A stretch of DNA of 64,000 bases. It comes from Pseudomonas oryzihabitans NBRC 102199. Lineage in GTDB: Bacteria > Pseudomonadota > Gammaproteobacteria > Pseudomonadales > Pseudomonadaceae. Below the pieces are notes generated by a model, which searched no databases, was not told the DNA's origin, and saw only the letters and a list, made by a program, of their open reading frames with translations. Shown here piece by piece: positions 45,626 to 55,211 of this stretch. Position 1 is the first letter of the stretch, and every line of letters begins with the position of its first letter. The position numbers and the translations under genes are program-made. The stretch lies in assembly GCF_000730625.1 (NCBI RefSeq), contig NZ_BBIT01000020.1:1-64000 (forward strand), given 5' to 3'.

Positions 45626-45949
45626 TCAGCAGGAGCAGCGCGGTGGTGCGCTGACCGCGCAGTCGCTGCCGGCGCAACAGTGCTCGGTCAGGTAGCCGAG
45701 CAGGGCATTCATCTGGTCATAGGCCGCGCGATAGATGAGATTGCGGCCCTGCTGTTCCACCGAAACCAGACCGGCATTGGCCAGTTCCTTGAGGTGGAAG
45801 GAGAGGTTGCTGCGGGCTACCTCGAGCTGATCGGCCAACTGGCTGGGGGTAAGGCCGGTCGTGCCGGCGACCACCAGGGCGCGGAAGACCTTCAGGCGCT
45901 GGGCGTGGGCGAGGGCGGCGAGGGCGGAAACGGCAAGCTCTTCATTCAT
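45626..45949 (-). CDS. arsR: Arsenic-responsive repressor ArsR
   Basis: Encodes 107 residues of a winged-helix ArsR/SmtB repressor. The recognition helix is LTPSQLADQLEVARSNLSFHLKELANAG-like (about 33-60). The C-terminus is rich in cysteine, ending EHCCAGSDCAVSAPPRCSC, which suggests a C-terminal As(III) site of the type seen where the helix-3 CVC site is absent. It leads the arsR-acr3-arsC-chrA operon. Confidence 0.93.
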   Translation of the reverse strand: MNEELAVSALAALAHAQRLKVFRALVVAGTTGLTPSQLADQLEVARSNLSFHLKELANAGLVSVEQQGRNLIYRAAYDQMNALLGYLTEHCCAGSDCAVSAPPRCSC

Positions 45950-45950
45950 G

Positions 45951-45990
45951 GTTCAATAATACAAGGATCGTTGAATCATCGAATGATAGG
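45951..45990. promoter_or_regulatory. Candidate ArsR operator and ars promoter
   Basis: Directly upstream of arsR, TTCAA (45952-45956) and TTGAA (45971-45975) form an inverted repeat, and ATGATTCAA-like words overlap it on the minus strand. The region is the only AT-rich one near the operon start. Confidence 0.4.
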
Positions 45991-46018
45991 GCGTGGTGGG
46001 CGTCTGGTCGAGCCCCTA

Positions 46019-46906
46019 TCAGCGGCGCAGCTGTCGCAGCGCTTCCAGCACCTGCTGCAGCGGGCGACTCAGGGGTTTGTCGCGGCGCAGCACCAGAGCC
46101 AGGGTGCGGGTCAGGGGCGGTGCCAGCGGCTGCACTCTTAGTCCGTGGCGATGGTGCTCGGTGGCCACGGCGATGCCGGGCACCAGGCTGTAGCCGAGGT
46201 CGGCGGCCACCAGTTCCTTGAGCGCCTCGATGCTGCCCAGCTCCATCACCGGCCGGCTGGCTTGGCCGGCGCGGCGGAACCAGTCGTCGATCAGCAGCCG
46301 GGTGCTGCTGCCGGTCTCGAAGGCCAGCAGCGGCGTCTCGGCCAGGTCGGCTGGCGCCAGCGCGCGCGCTGGCAGGGGACTGGCGGGGGGCAGCAGGGCG
46401 ACGAAGGCATCCTCCAGCAGGGGTTCCACCTGCAGGTTGCGACCGCTGGCGGGCAGGGTGACCAGGCCCAGGTCGAGGCGGTTGTCTTCCACCGCCCGCA
46501 GGACGTCCAGGGTGTTGCCGGTGCTGACCCGCACATCCAGCTGCGGAAAGCGCTGGCGCAACTGGCCCAGCAGCGGCGGCAGGAGGTGGATGCAGGCGGT
46601 GGCGCCGGTGCCGATGGCGACCCGGCCGGCGACCGTCTCGCCATGGCTGGCCAGGGCCTGCAGGGCCTGGTCCACCGCGGTCTGGATACGTTCGGCATGG
46701 TCCAGCAGCAGACGGCCCGCTGCGGTGGGCTTGAGGCCGCGCCCCAGGCGCTCCAGCAGCTTGAGGCCCAGGCGCCGTTCCAGCTGGCGGATCTGCAGGC
46801 TGACCGCTGGCTGGCTCAGCCCCAGGCGATCGGCTGCGGCGGAAAAGCTGCCGGTAGCGACGACCTGGACGAAGGTCTCCAGCTGAGTGAGGTTGAGGTC
46901 GGCCAT
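46019..46906 (-). CDS. LysR-family transcriptional regulator
   Basis: Encodes 295 residues. Residues 1-60 form the helix-turn-helix (LTQLETFVQVVATGSFSAAADRLGLSQPAVSLQIRQLE, a typical CysB/CbbR-like order), followed by an effector domain (VAIGTGATACIHLLPPLLGQL). It faces a GNAT/MFS gene pair across 101 bp, which it may control; the effector is unknown. ATG 46906 is used because upstream codons are unconserved. Confidence 0.87.
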   Translation of the reverse strand: MADLNLTQLETFVQVVATGSFSAAADRLGLSQPAVSLQIRQLERRLGLKLLERLGRGLKPTAAGRLLLDHAERIQTAVDQALQALASHGETVAGRVAIGTGATACIHLLPPLLGQLRQRFPQLDVRVSTGNTLDVLRAVEDNRLDLGLVTLPASGRNLQVEPLLEDAFVALLPPASPLPARALAPADLAETPLLAFETGSSTRLLIDDWFRRAGQASRPVMELGSIEALKELVAADLGYSLVPGIAVATEHHRHGLRVQPLAPPLTRTLALVLRRDKPLSRPLQQVLEALRQLRR

Positions 46907-47007
46907 GCCAAGGTTTCGCTTATACCGGTGATAACCGAGCATAGCTTTATCTTTGGCTGGCCGTCCCGGCATGATCGTCTCATCGAACCCGCGAATGGAC
47001 CTCTCCC

Positions 47008-47541
47008 GTGAACACCGCTCTGCTGTTGCGCGATGCCACCCCTGCCGATCTGCCGTCCATCCAGGCCATCTATGCCCCGCATGTGCTGCATGGCTGCGCC
47101 AGCTTCGAGCTGGAACCGCCGGACCTGGCCGAGCTGGGCCGCCGCCTGGCCGCGGTGCGCCAGGTCGGGCTGCCTTACCGGGTGGCCGAGCTGGAGGGCG
47201 AGGTGGTCGGCTATGCCTATGCGGTGCTCTATCGCCCGCGACCGGCCTATCGCCACACCGCGGAAGACTCGGTGTACGTGCGTGACGGCCTGGGCGGCAA
47301 GGGCATTGGCCGCCGCCTGCTGGAAGAGATCGTCGCGGCCTGCACGGCAGCGGGCTTTCGCCAGCTGGTGGCGGTGATCGGCGACAGCGCCAACCAGGGC
47401 TCCATCGCCCTGCATCAGCGGCTGGGCTTTCGCACCGTCGGCACCTTCGAGGCGGTGGGCTTCAAGCACGGGCGCTGGGTGGACACGGTGCTGATGCAGC
47501 GCAGCCTGGGTGAGGGCGAGCGGACCCCGGGTACGCGCTGA
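47008..47541 (+). CDS. GNAT N-acetyltransferase (Pat/bar-like), GTG start
   Basis: Encodes 177 residues of the phosphinothricin-acetyltransferase-like GNAT group. Typical parts are LRDATPADLPSIQAIYAPHV at the N-terminus, DSVYVRDGLGGKGIGRRLLEEI (the acetyl-CoA pyrophosphate loop GGKGIGRR near 92), and IALHQRLGFRTVGTFEAVGFKHGRW. Substrates in the family include phosphinothricin and methionine derivatives. The start is GTG 47008. The stop overlaps the MFS start (TGATG). Confidence 0.88.
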   Translation: MNTALLLRDATPADLPSIQAIYAPHVLHGCASFELEPPDLAELGRRLAAVRQVGLPYRVAELEGEVVGYAYAVLYRPRPAYRHTAEDSVYVRDGLGGKGIGRRLLEEIVAACTAAGFRQLVAVIGDSANQGSIALHQRLGFRTVGTFEAVGFKHGRWVDTVLMQRSLGEGERTPGTR

Positions 47542-48701
47542 TGACGCCGATGCCGAGCGATCGCGCCATCTGGCAGCTGGGGCTGATGCAGTTGCTGGCC
47601 TGGGGCCTGGCCTTCTATCTGCCCGGGGTCTATGGCCCGGCGATGGCCGCGGGGCTGGGCTGGGACGCGCGCTGGGTCTATGGCGGCTTTTCCCTGGCGA
47701 TGCTGACCATGGGCCTGGTCTCGCCCTTCAGCGGCGCGGTGATCGAACGCCTGGGTGGCTGTCGCACCCTGCAACTCGGCCTGGTGCTCGATGCCCTGGG
47801 CTGCCTGGGCCTGGCCGCGGCCCAGTCGGCGCCGCTGTTCTACCTGGCCTGGGTGACCCTGGGCGTGGGCATGCGCCTGTCGCTGTACGACGCCGCCTTC
47901 GCCACCCTGGTGCGGCTGGCCGGTGAGCGGTCGCGGGCGGTGATGGTGCGCATCACCCTGCTGGGCGGGCTGGCCTCGGCGGTGTTCTGGCCACTGGGGC
48001 ATTGGCTGCTGGAGTTGTTGGGCTGGCGCCTGGGGCTGGTGGTCTATGCCGGCATCGCCCTGGCCGGGCTGCTGTTGCTTCTGCCGCTGCCCAATGTGCG
48101 GGGGCGCCTGCCCAGTGCCGAGGTGCCCGTCGCGGCGGCGGCTGGTTCGCCACGCCTGGCCGGGGTGCTGTTCGCCACCGGGATGGCCTTGATCGGCTTT
48201 CTTTCGGCGGGACTGTCGGCGCATCTGCCGGCGCTGCTGGCCGAGCGTGGGGTGCCGGTGGGGGTGGCGGCGCTGTGGGGGATCGGTCAGGTCTGCGCGC
48301 GGCTGGCGGAACTGGCCTCCGGGCAGCGGCTTTCGGCGCGCCAGCTCAATCTGTTGCTGGGCCTGGGCCTGCCGCTGAGTTTCGCCCTGGCGCTGGCGAG
48401 CGAAGGCCACCTGGGCCTCACCGCCGGCTTCGTCTTTCTCTATGGCGCCCTCAACGGCCTGGTGGCGGTGCTGCGAGCCAGCCTGCCGCTGGAGCTGTTC
48501 GACCGGGCGCTCTATGCGCGGCTGACCGGCAAGCTGCTGGCGCCGAGCTTTCTGCTCTCGGCGGCCGCGCCCTGGTGCTATGCCCTGGCGCGGGAGAGTT
48601 GGGGGGATCGCGGTCTGCTCGGGCTGTGCCTGCTGGTCAGCCTGGGCGTGACCCTGGCCGCGCTAGGGCTGCTCGGCCGGCGGCGTCCGGCGCCGGCCTG
48701 A
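47541..48701 (+). CDS. MFS transporter coupled to the acetyltransferase
   Basis: Encodes 386 residues with twelve predicted helices of a major facilitator family protein. The motif between helices 2 and 3 is SPFSGAVIERLGG, and GVGMRLSLYDAAFATLVRLAG lies in helices 4-5. Its coupled start with the GNAT gene suggests export of the acetylated product or a shared detoxification role, which is inference. No substrate can be named. Confidence 0.87.
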   Translation: MTPMPSDRAIWQLGLMQLLAWGLAFYLPGVYGPAMAAGLGWDARWVYGGFSLAMLTMGLVSPFSGAVIERLGGCRTLQLGLVLDALGCLGLAAAQSAPLFYLAWVTLGVGMRLSLYDAAFATLVRLAGERSRAVMVRITLLGGLASAVFWPLGHWLLELLGWRLGLVVYAGIALAGLLLLLPLPNVRGRLPSAEVPVAAAAGSPRLAGVLFATGMALIGFLSAGLSAHLPALLAERGVPVGVAALWGIGQVCARLAELASGQRLSARQLNLLLGLGLPLSFALALASEGHLGLTAGFVFLYGALNGLVAVLRASLPLELFDRALYARLTGKLLAPSFLLSAAAPWCYALARESWGDRGLLGLCLLVSLGVTLAALGLLGRRRPAPA

Positions 48702-48711
48702 GACGGGCGCG

Positions 48712-50025
48712 CTAGTTGAGGCGGCGGGCGAACTGACCCACCGCGCCCACCACGCGCTGGGCGCCGTCCTGGATTTCGGTGATGCGGGTGCCGGCGGCGT
48801 TGGCCAGTTGCAGGCCCTGTTCCGCCTGGTGCTTGCTCGCCGCCATGTTGGCGACCGCGGTCTGCGCCAGCTGCTGGTTCTGCTGCACCACGCCGACGAT
48901 CTCCTCGGTGGCCTTGCTGGTACGGCCGGCCAGTTGGCGGACCTCGTCGGCCACCACGGCGAAGCCGCGACCCTGTTCACCGGCCCGCGCTGCTTCGATG
49001 GCGGCGTTGAGCGCCAGCAGGTTGGTCTGTTCGGCGATGCCGCTGATGGTCTTGACGATGGTGCTGATCACCAGTGACTGCTCGCCCAGGGCCTCGATGC
49101 CGTTGGAAGCCACCTGCAGCTCCTCGGCGATCTTGCGCATCACCGAGACGGTGTTCTGCACCACCTCGGCACCCTGGCGGGCGCTTTCGTCGGTCTGCTG
49201 GGAGATGTCGAAGGCGACCTTGGCCGCCTCGGCCACCGCCTGTTCCTGTTCCACCTGCTCGGTGATCACGGTGGCGAATTTGACCACCTTGTACAGCTCG
49301 CCACGGGTGTTGAGCACCGGGTTGTAGGAGGCCTCCAGCCACACGGTACGGCCATGGCTGTCGAGGCGCTTGAAGCGGCTGGCGATGAATTCGCCGCGAT
49401 TCAGTCGCGCCCAGAACGCCTGGTATTCGGCGGAATTGGCTTCTTCGCTGGTGCAGAACTGCCGGTGGTGCTTGCCCTGGATCTGCTGCAGCGAATAGCC
49501 CATGCCCTGCAGGAAGCGGTCGTTGGCGGTGAGCACCTCGCCGGCCAGGTTGAATTCGATGACCGCGGTGGAACGCAGCAGGGCGTTGATCAGCCCGGAG
49601 TGTTCGGTGGAGGTCTCGACCTGTTCGGTACGGTCGTTGCCGTAGCAGATGGTCTTGTGGATGCGGCCGTCGGCGTCGCGCAGCGGCTGCCAGGTGGCAT
49701 AGAGCCAGGCTTCCTGGCCGTTGGCCCGCAGCAGGCGGTACATGCCACTGGTCTGGTTGCCCTGGCTGAGCGCACTCTTGAGGTCGCGATAGCAGGGCAG
49801 TTGTTTGACGTATTCCGGAATGAAGGCATCCAGCGGACGCCCCACTACGTTCTCGGCGCGATAGCCCATCTCGCGGCAGAAGCGTTCGTTGACCCGCTCG
49901 ATGTTGCCGCGCTCGTCCACGGTAAGACTTAGCGCCTGGCTTTCGAAACCGGCGTGCAGCTGACGCAATTCGGCGACCTCGGCGCGCAGTTGGGCGAGTT
50001 CGGTCTTGAGAGGGCGATTGAACAT
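48712..50025 (-). CDS. PAS-PAS methyl-accepting chemoreceptor, BdlA-like
   Basis: Encodes 437 residues and no membrane helix, so the receptor is cytosolic. Two PAS domains (about 25-140, [20 protein letters not shown], and 145-260, [21 protein letters not shown]) are followed by an MCP signalling domain with the hairpin tip [38 protein letters not shown] sequence (about 335). Order and size match P. aeruginosa BdlA, which governs biofilm dispersion in response to c-di-GMP and nutrient cues. The role is inferred from that likeness. It may interact with the GGDEF-EAL proteins of this genome. Confidence 0.87.
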   Translation of the reverse strand: MFNRPLKTELAQLRAEVAELRQLHAGFESQALSLTVDERGNIERVNERFCREMGYRAENVVGRPLDAFIPEYVKQLPCYRDLKSALSQGNQTSGMYRLLRANGQEAWLYATWQPLRDADGRIHKTICYGNDRTEQVETSTEHSGLINALLRSTAVIEFNLAGEVLTANDRFLQGMGYSLQQIQGKHHRQFCTSEEANSAEYQAFWARLNRGEFIASRFKRLDSHGRTVWLEASYNPVLNTRGELYKVVKFATVITEQVEQEQAVAEAAKVAFDISQQTDESARQGAEVVQNTVSVMRKIAEELQVASNGIEALGEQSLVISTIVKTISGIAEQTNLLALNAAIEAARAGEQGRGFAVVADEVRQLAGRTSKATEEIVGVVQQNQQLAQTAVANMAASKHQAEQGLQLANAAGTRITEIQDGAQRVVGAVGQFARRLN

Positions 50026-50126
50026 GGCAGGACACCGATAGGAGTGAAAGTATGACTTCCACTACTTCGACGGTGCCGGGATTTTCTTAAGGGGAGCGCA
50101 GCGACTTTCGACTAAAGCCGCAGCCG

Positions 50127-50576
50127 TCAGGCCTGGCGACTGGCGATGAAACGCCGGAAGACTTCCAGGGTGGCCTCGCTGACATGGTGCTCCATGCCTT
50201 CGGCATCGCGCCGCGCGGTATCGGCGTCCACGCCCAGGGTCAGCAGAAAGGTCTCCACCACATGGTGGCGGGCGCGGCTGGCTTCGGCCAGGGCTTCGCC
50301 TTCGGGGGTGAGGAAGACGCCGCGATAGGGACGCTGCACGATCAGGCCGGCGGCGGCCAGGCGCTTGAGCATCTTGGCCACGGTCGGCTGGGCCACGCCG
50401 ATGCGCGCGGCGATGTCCACCTGACGGGCTTCACCGCCGTCCCGGATGAGGTCGGAAATGAGCTCGACGTAGTCTTCGATCAGCTCCTGACGATGCGCCT
50501 CGCGGACCTGTTGAAAACCTTCCATATGAATGGATGGATCGACCAACCGATTCAGCAGTTCGTCGTCCTTTGTCAT
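50127..50576 (-). CDS. mntR: Manganese-responsive regulator MntR
   Basis: Encodes 149 residues of the DtxR/MntR family. The helix-turn-helix is [27 protein letters not shown] (split by the family's conserved Gly) near residue 55, and the metal-binding dimer domain has [14 protein letters not shown] and [17 protein letters not shown], with the His/Glu ligands. It represses or tunes Mn import when Mn is high and faces mntH. ATG 50576 has AGGTGGG before it; a GTG three codons earlier is an alternative. Confidence 0.92.
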   Translation of the reverse strand: MTKDDELLNRLVDPSIHMEGFQQVREAHRQELIEDYVELISDLIRDGGEARQVDIAARIGVAQPTVAKMLKRLAAAGLIVQRPYRGVFLTPEGEALAEASRARHHVVETFLLTLGVDADTARRDAEGMEHHVSEATLEVFRRFIASRQA

Positions 50577-50738
50577 GTTGCCCACCTGAATGACCTTCTC
50601 CGCAAAGACCTGAGGCGCGTCGAGAGGACGCGATCGGGCGCCATTTTGACCGAGTTGCGGGCGAATACCAAAGATTCCTTCGCCAATGGGCGTTATCGAC
50701 GGATGAGATAGAGATTTTTTATTGCTGGATGTGTGAAT

Positions 50739-50754
50739 TTTAGCCTAGGCTAAA
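50739..50754. promoter_or_regulatory. Perfect 16-bp palindrome upstream of mntH (MntR box candidate)
   Basis: TTTAGCCTAGGCTAAA is perfectly self-complementary and lies 41 bp before the mntH start and 163 bp from mntR. Its form and AT-rich flanks fit a DtxR/MntR-family operator. Confidence 0.75.
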
Positions 50755-50794
50755 TTCTCCAAAGGGTAGTCCTACCTTGCCGCACGAGTCCGCC

Positions 50795-52141
50795 ATGAAA
50801 GAATCCGCCAGCTACGTCGAGCCTGCCTGGCAGGAGCCTGCGCCGTCCGCCCGGCCCAGTCTGGGACGGATGAATGCCAGCGTGCCGGTGCCCGAGGGCG
50901 GCAGCTGGTTGCGGCGGCTGCTGGCCTTTCTCGGCCCCGGCTACATGGTCTCGGTGGGCTACATGGATCCGGGCAACTGGGCCACGGACCTGGCCGGCGG
51001 CTCGCAATTCGGCTACCTGCTGCTGTCGGTGATCCTGCTCTCCAACCTCATGGCCATCCTGCTGCAGGCCCTGGCCGCACGGCTGGGCATCGCCACCGGG
51101 CTGGACCTGGCCCAGGCCTGCCGCGCGCGTTATTCGCGGCCGGTGAGCCTGCTGCTGTGGATCGCCTGCGAGATCGCCATCATCGCCTGCGACCTGGCCG
51201 AGGTGATCGGCACCGCCATCGCGCTGAATCTGCTGTTCGGCATCCCGCTGATGTGGGGCGCCATCCTCACGGCGCTGGACGTCTTTCTCATCCTGCTACT
51301 GATGAATCGCGGCTTTCGCTGGCTGGAGGCCTTCGTCATCGCCCTGCTGACGCTGATCTTCGTCTGCTTCGGCGTGCAGATGGTGCTGGCCCAGCCGTCC
51401 ATCGCCGCGATCGCCGACGGCTTTCTGCCCAAGGCGGAAATCGTTACCAATCCGGCCGCGCTCTACCTGGCCATCGGCATCATCGGCGCCACCGTGATGC
51501 CCCATAACCTCTATCTGCATTCGTCCATCGTGCAGACCCGCGCCTATCCGCGGACCGAGGAGGGGCGCCGGATGGGCCTGCGCTGGGCGGTGGCCGACAG
51601 CACCCTGGCGCTGATGCTGGCGCTGTTCGTCAACGCGGCCATCCTGATCACCGCCGCGGCGGTGTTCCACAGCGCCGGGCGCACCGATGTGGCCGAGATC
51701 CAGGACGCCTACCATCTGCTGTCGCCGATGCTGGGCGTGGGTATCGCCTCGCTGCTGTTCGCGGTGGCGCTGCTGGCCTCGGGCATCAATTCCACGGTCA
51801 CCGCGACCCTGGCCGGCCAGATCGTCATGGAAGGCTTCCTGTCGCTGCGCATTCCCGACTGGGCGCGGCGGCTGATCACCCGCGGCATCGCCGTGATCCC
51901 GGTGGTGGTGGTGACCGGTCTCTATGGGGAAAGCGGCACGGCCAAGCTGCTGGTGCTGAGTCAGGTGGTGCTGTCCATGCAGCTGCCCTTCGCGGTGATC
52001 CCACTGGTGCGCTTCGTCTCGGATCGCCAGCTGATGGGTAGCTTCGTGATCGGTCGGCTCACACAGGTGCTGGCCTGGGCGATCGCCGGACTGATCGTGG
52101 TGCTCAATGTGAAGCTGCTGGCCGATATCCTTCTGGGATAG
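50795..52141 (+). CDS. mntH: Nramp-family Mn2+/divalent metal transporter MntH
   Basis: Encodes 448 residues with eleven predicted helices. The signature [16 protein letters not shown] (about residue 52) contains the metal-binding DPGN of helix 1, and [20 protein letters not shown] (about 235) is the MPHN motif of helix 6. It imports Mn2+ (and Fe2+) with protons. The start is ATG 50795; a TTG six codons earlier is possible. A palindromic operator and the divergent mntR indicate control by manganese. Confidence 0.94.
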   Translation: MKESASYVEPAWQEPAPSARPSLGRMNASVPVPEGGSWLRRLLAFLGPGYMVSVGYMDPGNWATDLAGGSQFGYLLLSVILLSNLMAILLQALAARLGIATGLDLAQACRARYSRPVSLLLWIACEIAIIACDLAEVIGTAIALNLLFGIPLMWGAILTALDVFLILLLMNRGFRWLEAFVIALLTLIFVCFGVQMVLAQPSIAAIADGFLPKAEIVTNPAALYLAIGIIGATVMPHNLYLHSSIVQTRAYPRTEEGRRMGLRWAVADSTLALMLALFVNAAILITAAAVFHSAGRTDVAEIQDAYHLLSPMLGVGIASLLFAVALLASGINSTVTATLAGQIVMEGFLSLRIPDWARRLITRGIAVIPVVVVTGLYGESGTAKLLVLSQVVLSMQLPFAVIPLVRFVSDRQLMGSFVIGRLTQVLAWAIAGLIVVLNVKLLADILLG

Positions 52142-52266
52142 CGGATAACTGAGGTCTGACGACCTTTGGTGGCTCTGGAATGCTGGTCTGGGAACTTCTA
52201 AAAGCGTGACGGTATCAATCCGTTACCACAATAAGTTCTTCCCATAACCACCCTGGAGCACTTGCC

Positions 52267-53280
52267 ATGTCCTATGACGCCCGCCACACCCCAGCCTATG
52301 CGGCCACCACGGCCACCGCTACCGCACCGCTGCTGAAGCGTATTTCCTGGAGTTCGATCATCGCCGGCGTGGTCATCGCCCTGACCGTGTCGCTGCTGCT
52401 GAGCCTGCTCGGCACCGCCATCGGCTCGGCTTCCATCGATCCGCAGCAGGAAGCCAATCCGCTGGACGGCCTGGGCAAGGGCACCGGTATCTGGGTCGGC
52501 GTCAGCGCCGTGGTGTCGGTCTTCGTCGGTGCCTGGATCGCCGGTCGCCTGGCCCAGCGCGAAGGCGCCCTGCACGGCATCCTGGTCTGGGCCAGCGTGA
52601 CCCTGGTCAGCGTCTATCTGGTGTCCAGCGCCGTGAGCGGCGTGGTGCGTACCGGTCTGAACGTGGCGGGCAGCGGTCTGTCGATGATCGGCAGCGGTTT
52701 GTCCCAGGCGGCACCGGCGCTGACCAACCAGGTTCAGGACCAACTGCGTCAGCAGGGCATCCAGCTCGACCTGGGTGATCTGCAGAACGAACTGGAAACC
52801 GCGCTGCGCCAGACCGGCAAGACCGAACTGCAGCCGGAGAATCTGAAGCAGCAGGCTCAGGGCGCCGAACAGGATGCCAAGAACACCGCCCAGAACAGCG
52901 CCAACAATCCGCAGCAGACCGATGACCAGCTGAATGCTCTGCTGGATCGTCTGAAGCAGCGTGGCGACCAGGCCTGGAACGCCGCCGACCGTCAGGCGCT
53001 GGTCAACCTGATCAAGGCCCGTACCGGCAAGAGCGACGCCGAGGCCAACGCCATCGTCGATAAGGCCCAGCAGACCTACCAGCAGGCCTATGCCAAGTAC
53101 CAGGAGCTCAAGGCCCAGGCCGAGCAGAAGGCTCGCGAAGCGGCTGACGTGGCTGCCCGCAAGGTCTCCCAGGCCAGCTGGGTCCTGCTGATCAGCCTGG
53201 TGATCGGCGGCATCGTCGGTGCCATCGGTGGTGCCCTGGGTCGTCGTACCCAGCCGGCCAACAAGGTGGTTGCCGCCTAA
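52267..53280 (+). CDS. PhnA-like glycine/alanine-rich membrane protein
   Basis: Encodes 337 residues. Three helices lie near the N-terminus (SSIIAGVVIALTVSLLLSLLG; GIWVGVSAVVSVFVGAWIAG; HGILVWASVTLVSVYLVSS), then a Gln/Ala-rich soluble section of about 170 residues with coiled-coil character, and a last helix (ASWVLLISLVIGGIVGAIGGALG). It resembles the group called PhnA-like, with no known activity and no link to phosphonate use. It could be an envelope-stress protein. A strong hairpin follows. Confidence 0.75.
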   Translation: MSYDARHTPAYAATTATATAPLLKRISWSSIIAGVVIALTVSLLLSLLGTAIGSASIDPQQEANPLDGLGKGTGIWVGVSAVVSVFVGAWIAGRLAQREGALHGILVWASVTLVSVYLVSSAVSGVVRTGLNVAGSGLSMIGSGLSQAAPALTNQVQDQLRQQGIQLDLGDLQNELETALRQTGKTELQPENLKQQAQGAEQDAKNTAQNSANNPQQTDDQLNALLDRLKQRGDQAWNAADRQALVNLIKARTGKSDAEANAIVDKAQQTYQQAYAKYQELKAQAEQKAREAADVAARKVSQASWVLLISLVIGGIVGAIGGALGRRTQPANKVVAA

Positions 53281-53291
53281 GCGCAGCATCC

Positions 53292-53313
53292 AGCGGATCC
53301 CGCGGGATCCGCT
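53292..53313. other. Perfect 22-bp palindrome
   Basis: AGCGGATCCCG and its complement follow one another without spacer, 11 bases after the PhnA-like stop and just before the terminator hairpin. Confidence 0.7.
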
Positions 53314-53321
53314 GACCAAGC

Positions 53322-53355
53322 ACGAGGCCCGGACTGGCGACAGTCCGGGCCTCGT
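53322..53355. terminator. Hairpin terminator between PhnA-like and tetR genes
   Basis: ACGAGGCCCGGACTG and its exact complement flank a GCGA tetraloop, giving a 15-bp stem 41 bases past the PhnA-like stop. Convergent transcription meets here. There is no long T-run. Confidence 0.75.
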
Positions 53356-53376
53356 CGTTCATGGATGACGCCTCGC

Positions 53377-53934
53377 CTAACGGTCTGGCCGCAGCACCCG
53401 GGCGAGCAGCTGCCGGCACAGCACCAGGTCCGGGCGCTCGGCGCCGAACAGGGTGCGATAGATCAGCGGGGCGACCAGGCCATCGAGCAGGACGTCCAGG
53501 GTCGGAGCCGGTTCGCCACGGCGGTGGGCGCGTTCGAGCAGCAGCTCCAGGCGTTCCCGGGTCGGCTCGGTGCAGCGCACCGCGCAGCCCGGATCGGTGG
53601 CCGCCAGGGCGTCCCTGAGCATGGCCTGGCCGGGGGTGGAGGCGAGGTCGTCGACATAGTGTTCCAGCCAGCGTTCGAGATCGCCTCTCAGGCTGCCGGT
53701 GTCCTCGGGCGGCTGGTCCGGGCGCAGACGCTGCAGGTCGACGTCGGCCAGGAGACTTGGCAGATTGCCCCAGCGACGATAGAGGGTCGAGGGCGTGACC
53801 CCGGCGCGCGCGGCGATCAGGGGGACGGTGAGGGCTTCCCGGGGCTGCTCCTGCAGAAGCGCCAGGACGGCCTCGTGGATGGCTTGCTGAACGCGGGCAC
53901 TGCGGCCGCCGGGACGGGCTTGCTTGCTGGTCAT
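53377..53934 (-). CDS. TetR-family regulator next to a broken MFS gene
   Basis: Encodes 185 residues. The N-terminal helix-turn-helix is VPLIAARAGVTPSTLYRRWGNLPSLL (near residue 40) in the AcrR-like form with a TetR C-terminal domain. It is divergent from an MFS gene across 95 bp, the classical layout for a repressor of a drug exporter. An inverted repeat in the gap is the likely operator. The regulated transporter is interrupted, so its present role may be reduced. Confidence 0.87.
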   Translation of the reverse strand: MTSKQARPGGRSARVQQAIHEAVLALLQEQPREALTVPLIAARAGVTPSTLYRRWGNLPSLLADVDLQRLRPDQPPEDTGSLRGDLERWLEHYVDDLASTPGQAMLRDALAATDPGCAVRCTEPTRERLELLLERAHRRGEPAPTLDVLLDGLVAPLIYRTLFGAERPDLVLCRQLLARVLRPDR

Positions 53935-53997
53935 GGTGACAGGATACCCGGCTCTTAACGCAAACGCATTGCTTTTGCTGCAGGAAGGGTTCAGGCT

Positions 53998-54020
53998 TTA
54001 AAGCAATTATTTAGCTTTAA
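53998..54020. promoter_or_regulatory. Candidate TetR operator
   Basis: TTAAAGC and GCTTTAA flank nine bases in the tetR/MFS gap, ending 9 bp before the MFS start. Overlap with the transcription start region would allow repression. Confidence 0.5.
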
Positions 54021-54029
54021 GGTGCGGAC

Positions 54030-55211
54030 ATGTCTTCGCTGAACGGCTCCTCCTCTGCACGCCTGACGCTGCTGGGTTCGGTGCTGCTGACCTTCCTGGC
54101 CGCGTCCAGCGCGCCGACCCCCCTCTATGCCAGCTACTAGCAGGCCTGGGGCTTTTCCACCTTCTGGCTGACCTGGGTGTTCGCCGTCTATGCCTTCGCC
54201 CTGCTGGCCGCCCTGCTGGTGGGCGGGCGGCTGTCCGATCACCTGGGGCGGCGGCCGGTGATCCTGGCGGCGCTGCTGCTGGAGGCGGGTGCCATGCTGC
54301 TGTTCCACCAGGCGCATGACCTGGCGGATCTGGTGCTCGCCCGCGCCCTGCAGGGCCTGGCGACCGGGATTGCCACCAGTGCCCTGGGTGCGGCGCTGCT
54401 CGACGTGGATGCCGAGCGCGGTCCCTGGTTGAACAGCCTGACGCCGCTGCTCGGCATGGCGATCGGCGCCCTGGGCTGCGGCCTGCTGGTGGAATTCGCG
54501 CCGGCGCCGCTGCAACTGGTCTATCGGCTGTTCTTGGCGCTCTTTCTGCTGCAGGGCCTGGCGCTGCTGCGCCTGCCCGATAGCGGTCCGCGCCGACCGG
54601 GTCTGCTCGCCGCCTTGCGCCCCCAGCTGGCGGTGCCGCCCCAGGCCCGCGCCATGCTCTGGCGGGTCCTGCCGCTGGAGCTGGCGGTCTGGGCCGTGGG
54701 CGGCTTCTATCTGTCGCTGATGCCGGCGTTGGTCAAGGCGGCGACCGGTACGCCGTCGATCCTGGTCGGCGGGGGCGTGGTGGCCGGCCTCACGCTCACC
54801 GGTGCGGCCTGTCTGCATGGCTTGCGCCTCTGGCCGGCGGCGCGCCTGCTGCGGCTGGGGGCGAGCACCCTGGTGGCCGGTCCGGCGCTGCTCTGGCTGG
54901 CGGTGGCCAGCGGTCAGCTGGGACTCTTCGCCCTGGGCACCCTGGTGACCGGCGTCGGCTTCGGCAGCGGCTTTCTCGGCGCCACCCGCAGTCTGCTGCC
55001 GCTGGCGGAAGCGACCCAGCGCGCCGGGTTGCTGGCCGCCTTCTATGTGCTCAGCTACCTGGCGTTCTGCCTGCCGGCCCTGGCGGTCAGCGCCCTGGTG
55101 CCACGGCTGGGCCTGACTGGCGCCGCCGAGCTCTATCTGGTCGGGGTGATCCTGCTGGCGCTGCTGGGGGTGCGCAATAGCCTGCCCCGTGCCTGCGTGC
55201 AGCCGGGATAG
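54030..55211 (+). pseudogene. MFS transporter interrupted by an in-frame TAG
   Basis: The frame from ATG 54030 (MSSLNGSSSARLTLLG) reads through helix 1 to APTPLYASY and then TAG at 54138-54140, followed in the same frame by QAWGFSTFWLTWVF and a normal major facilitator sequence to 55211 (motif GGRLSDHLGRRPV near residue 69). The expected residue is Gln, so CAG to TAG, a single C-to-T change, explains it. Restart at GTG 54177 would lack helix 1. It may be a nonfunctional exporter or a suppressible one. Total intact length would be 393 codons. Confidence 0.85.
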
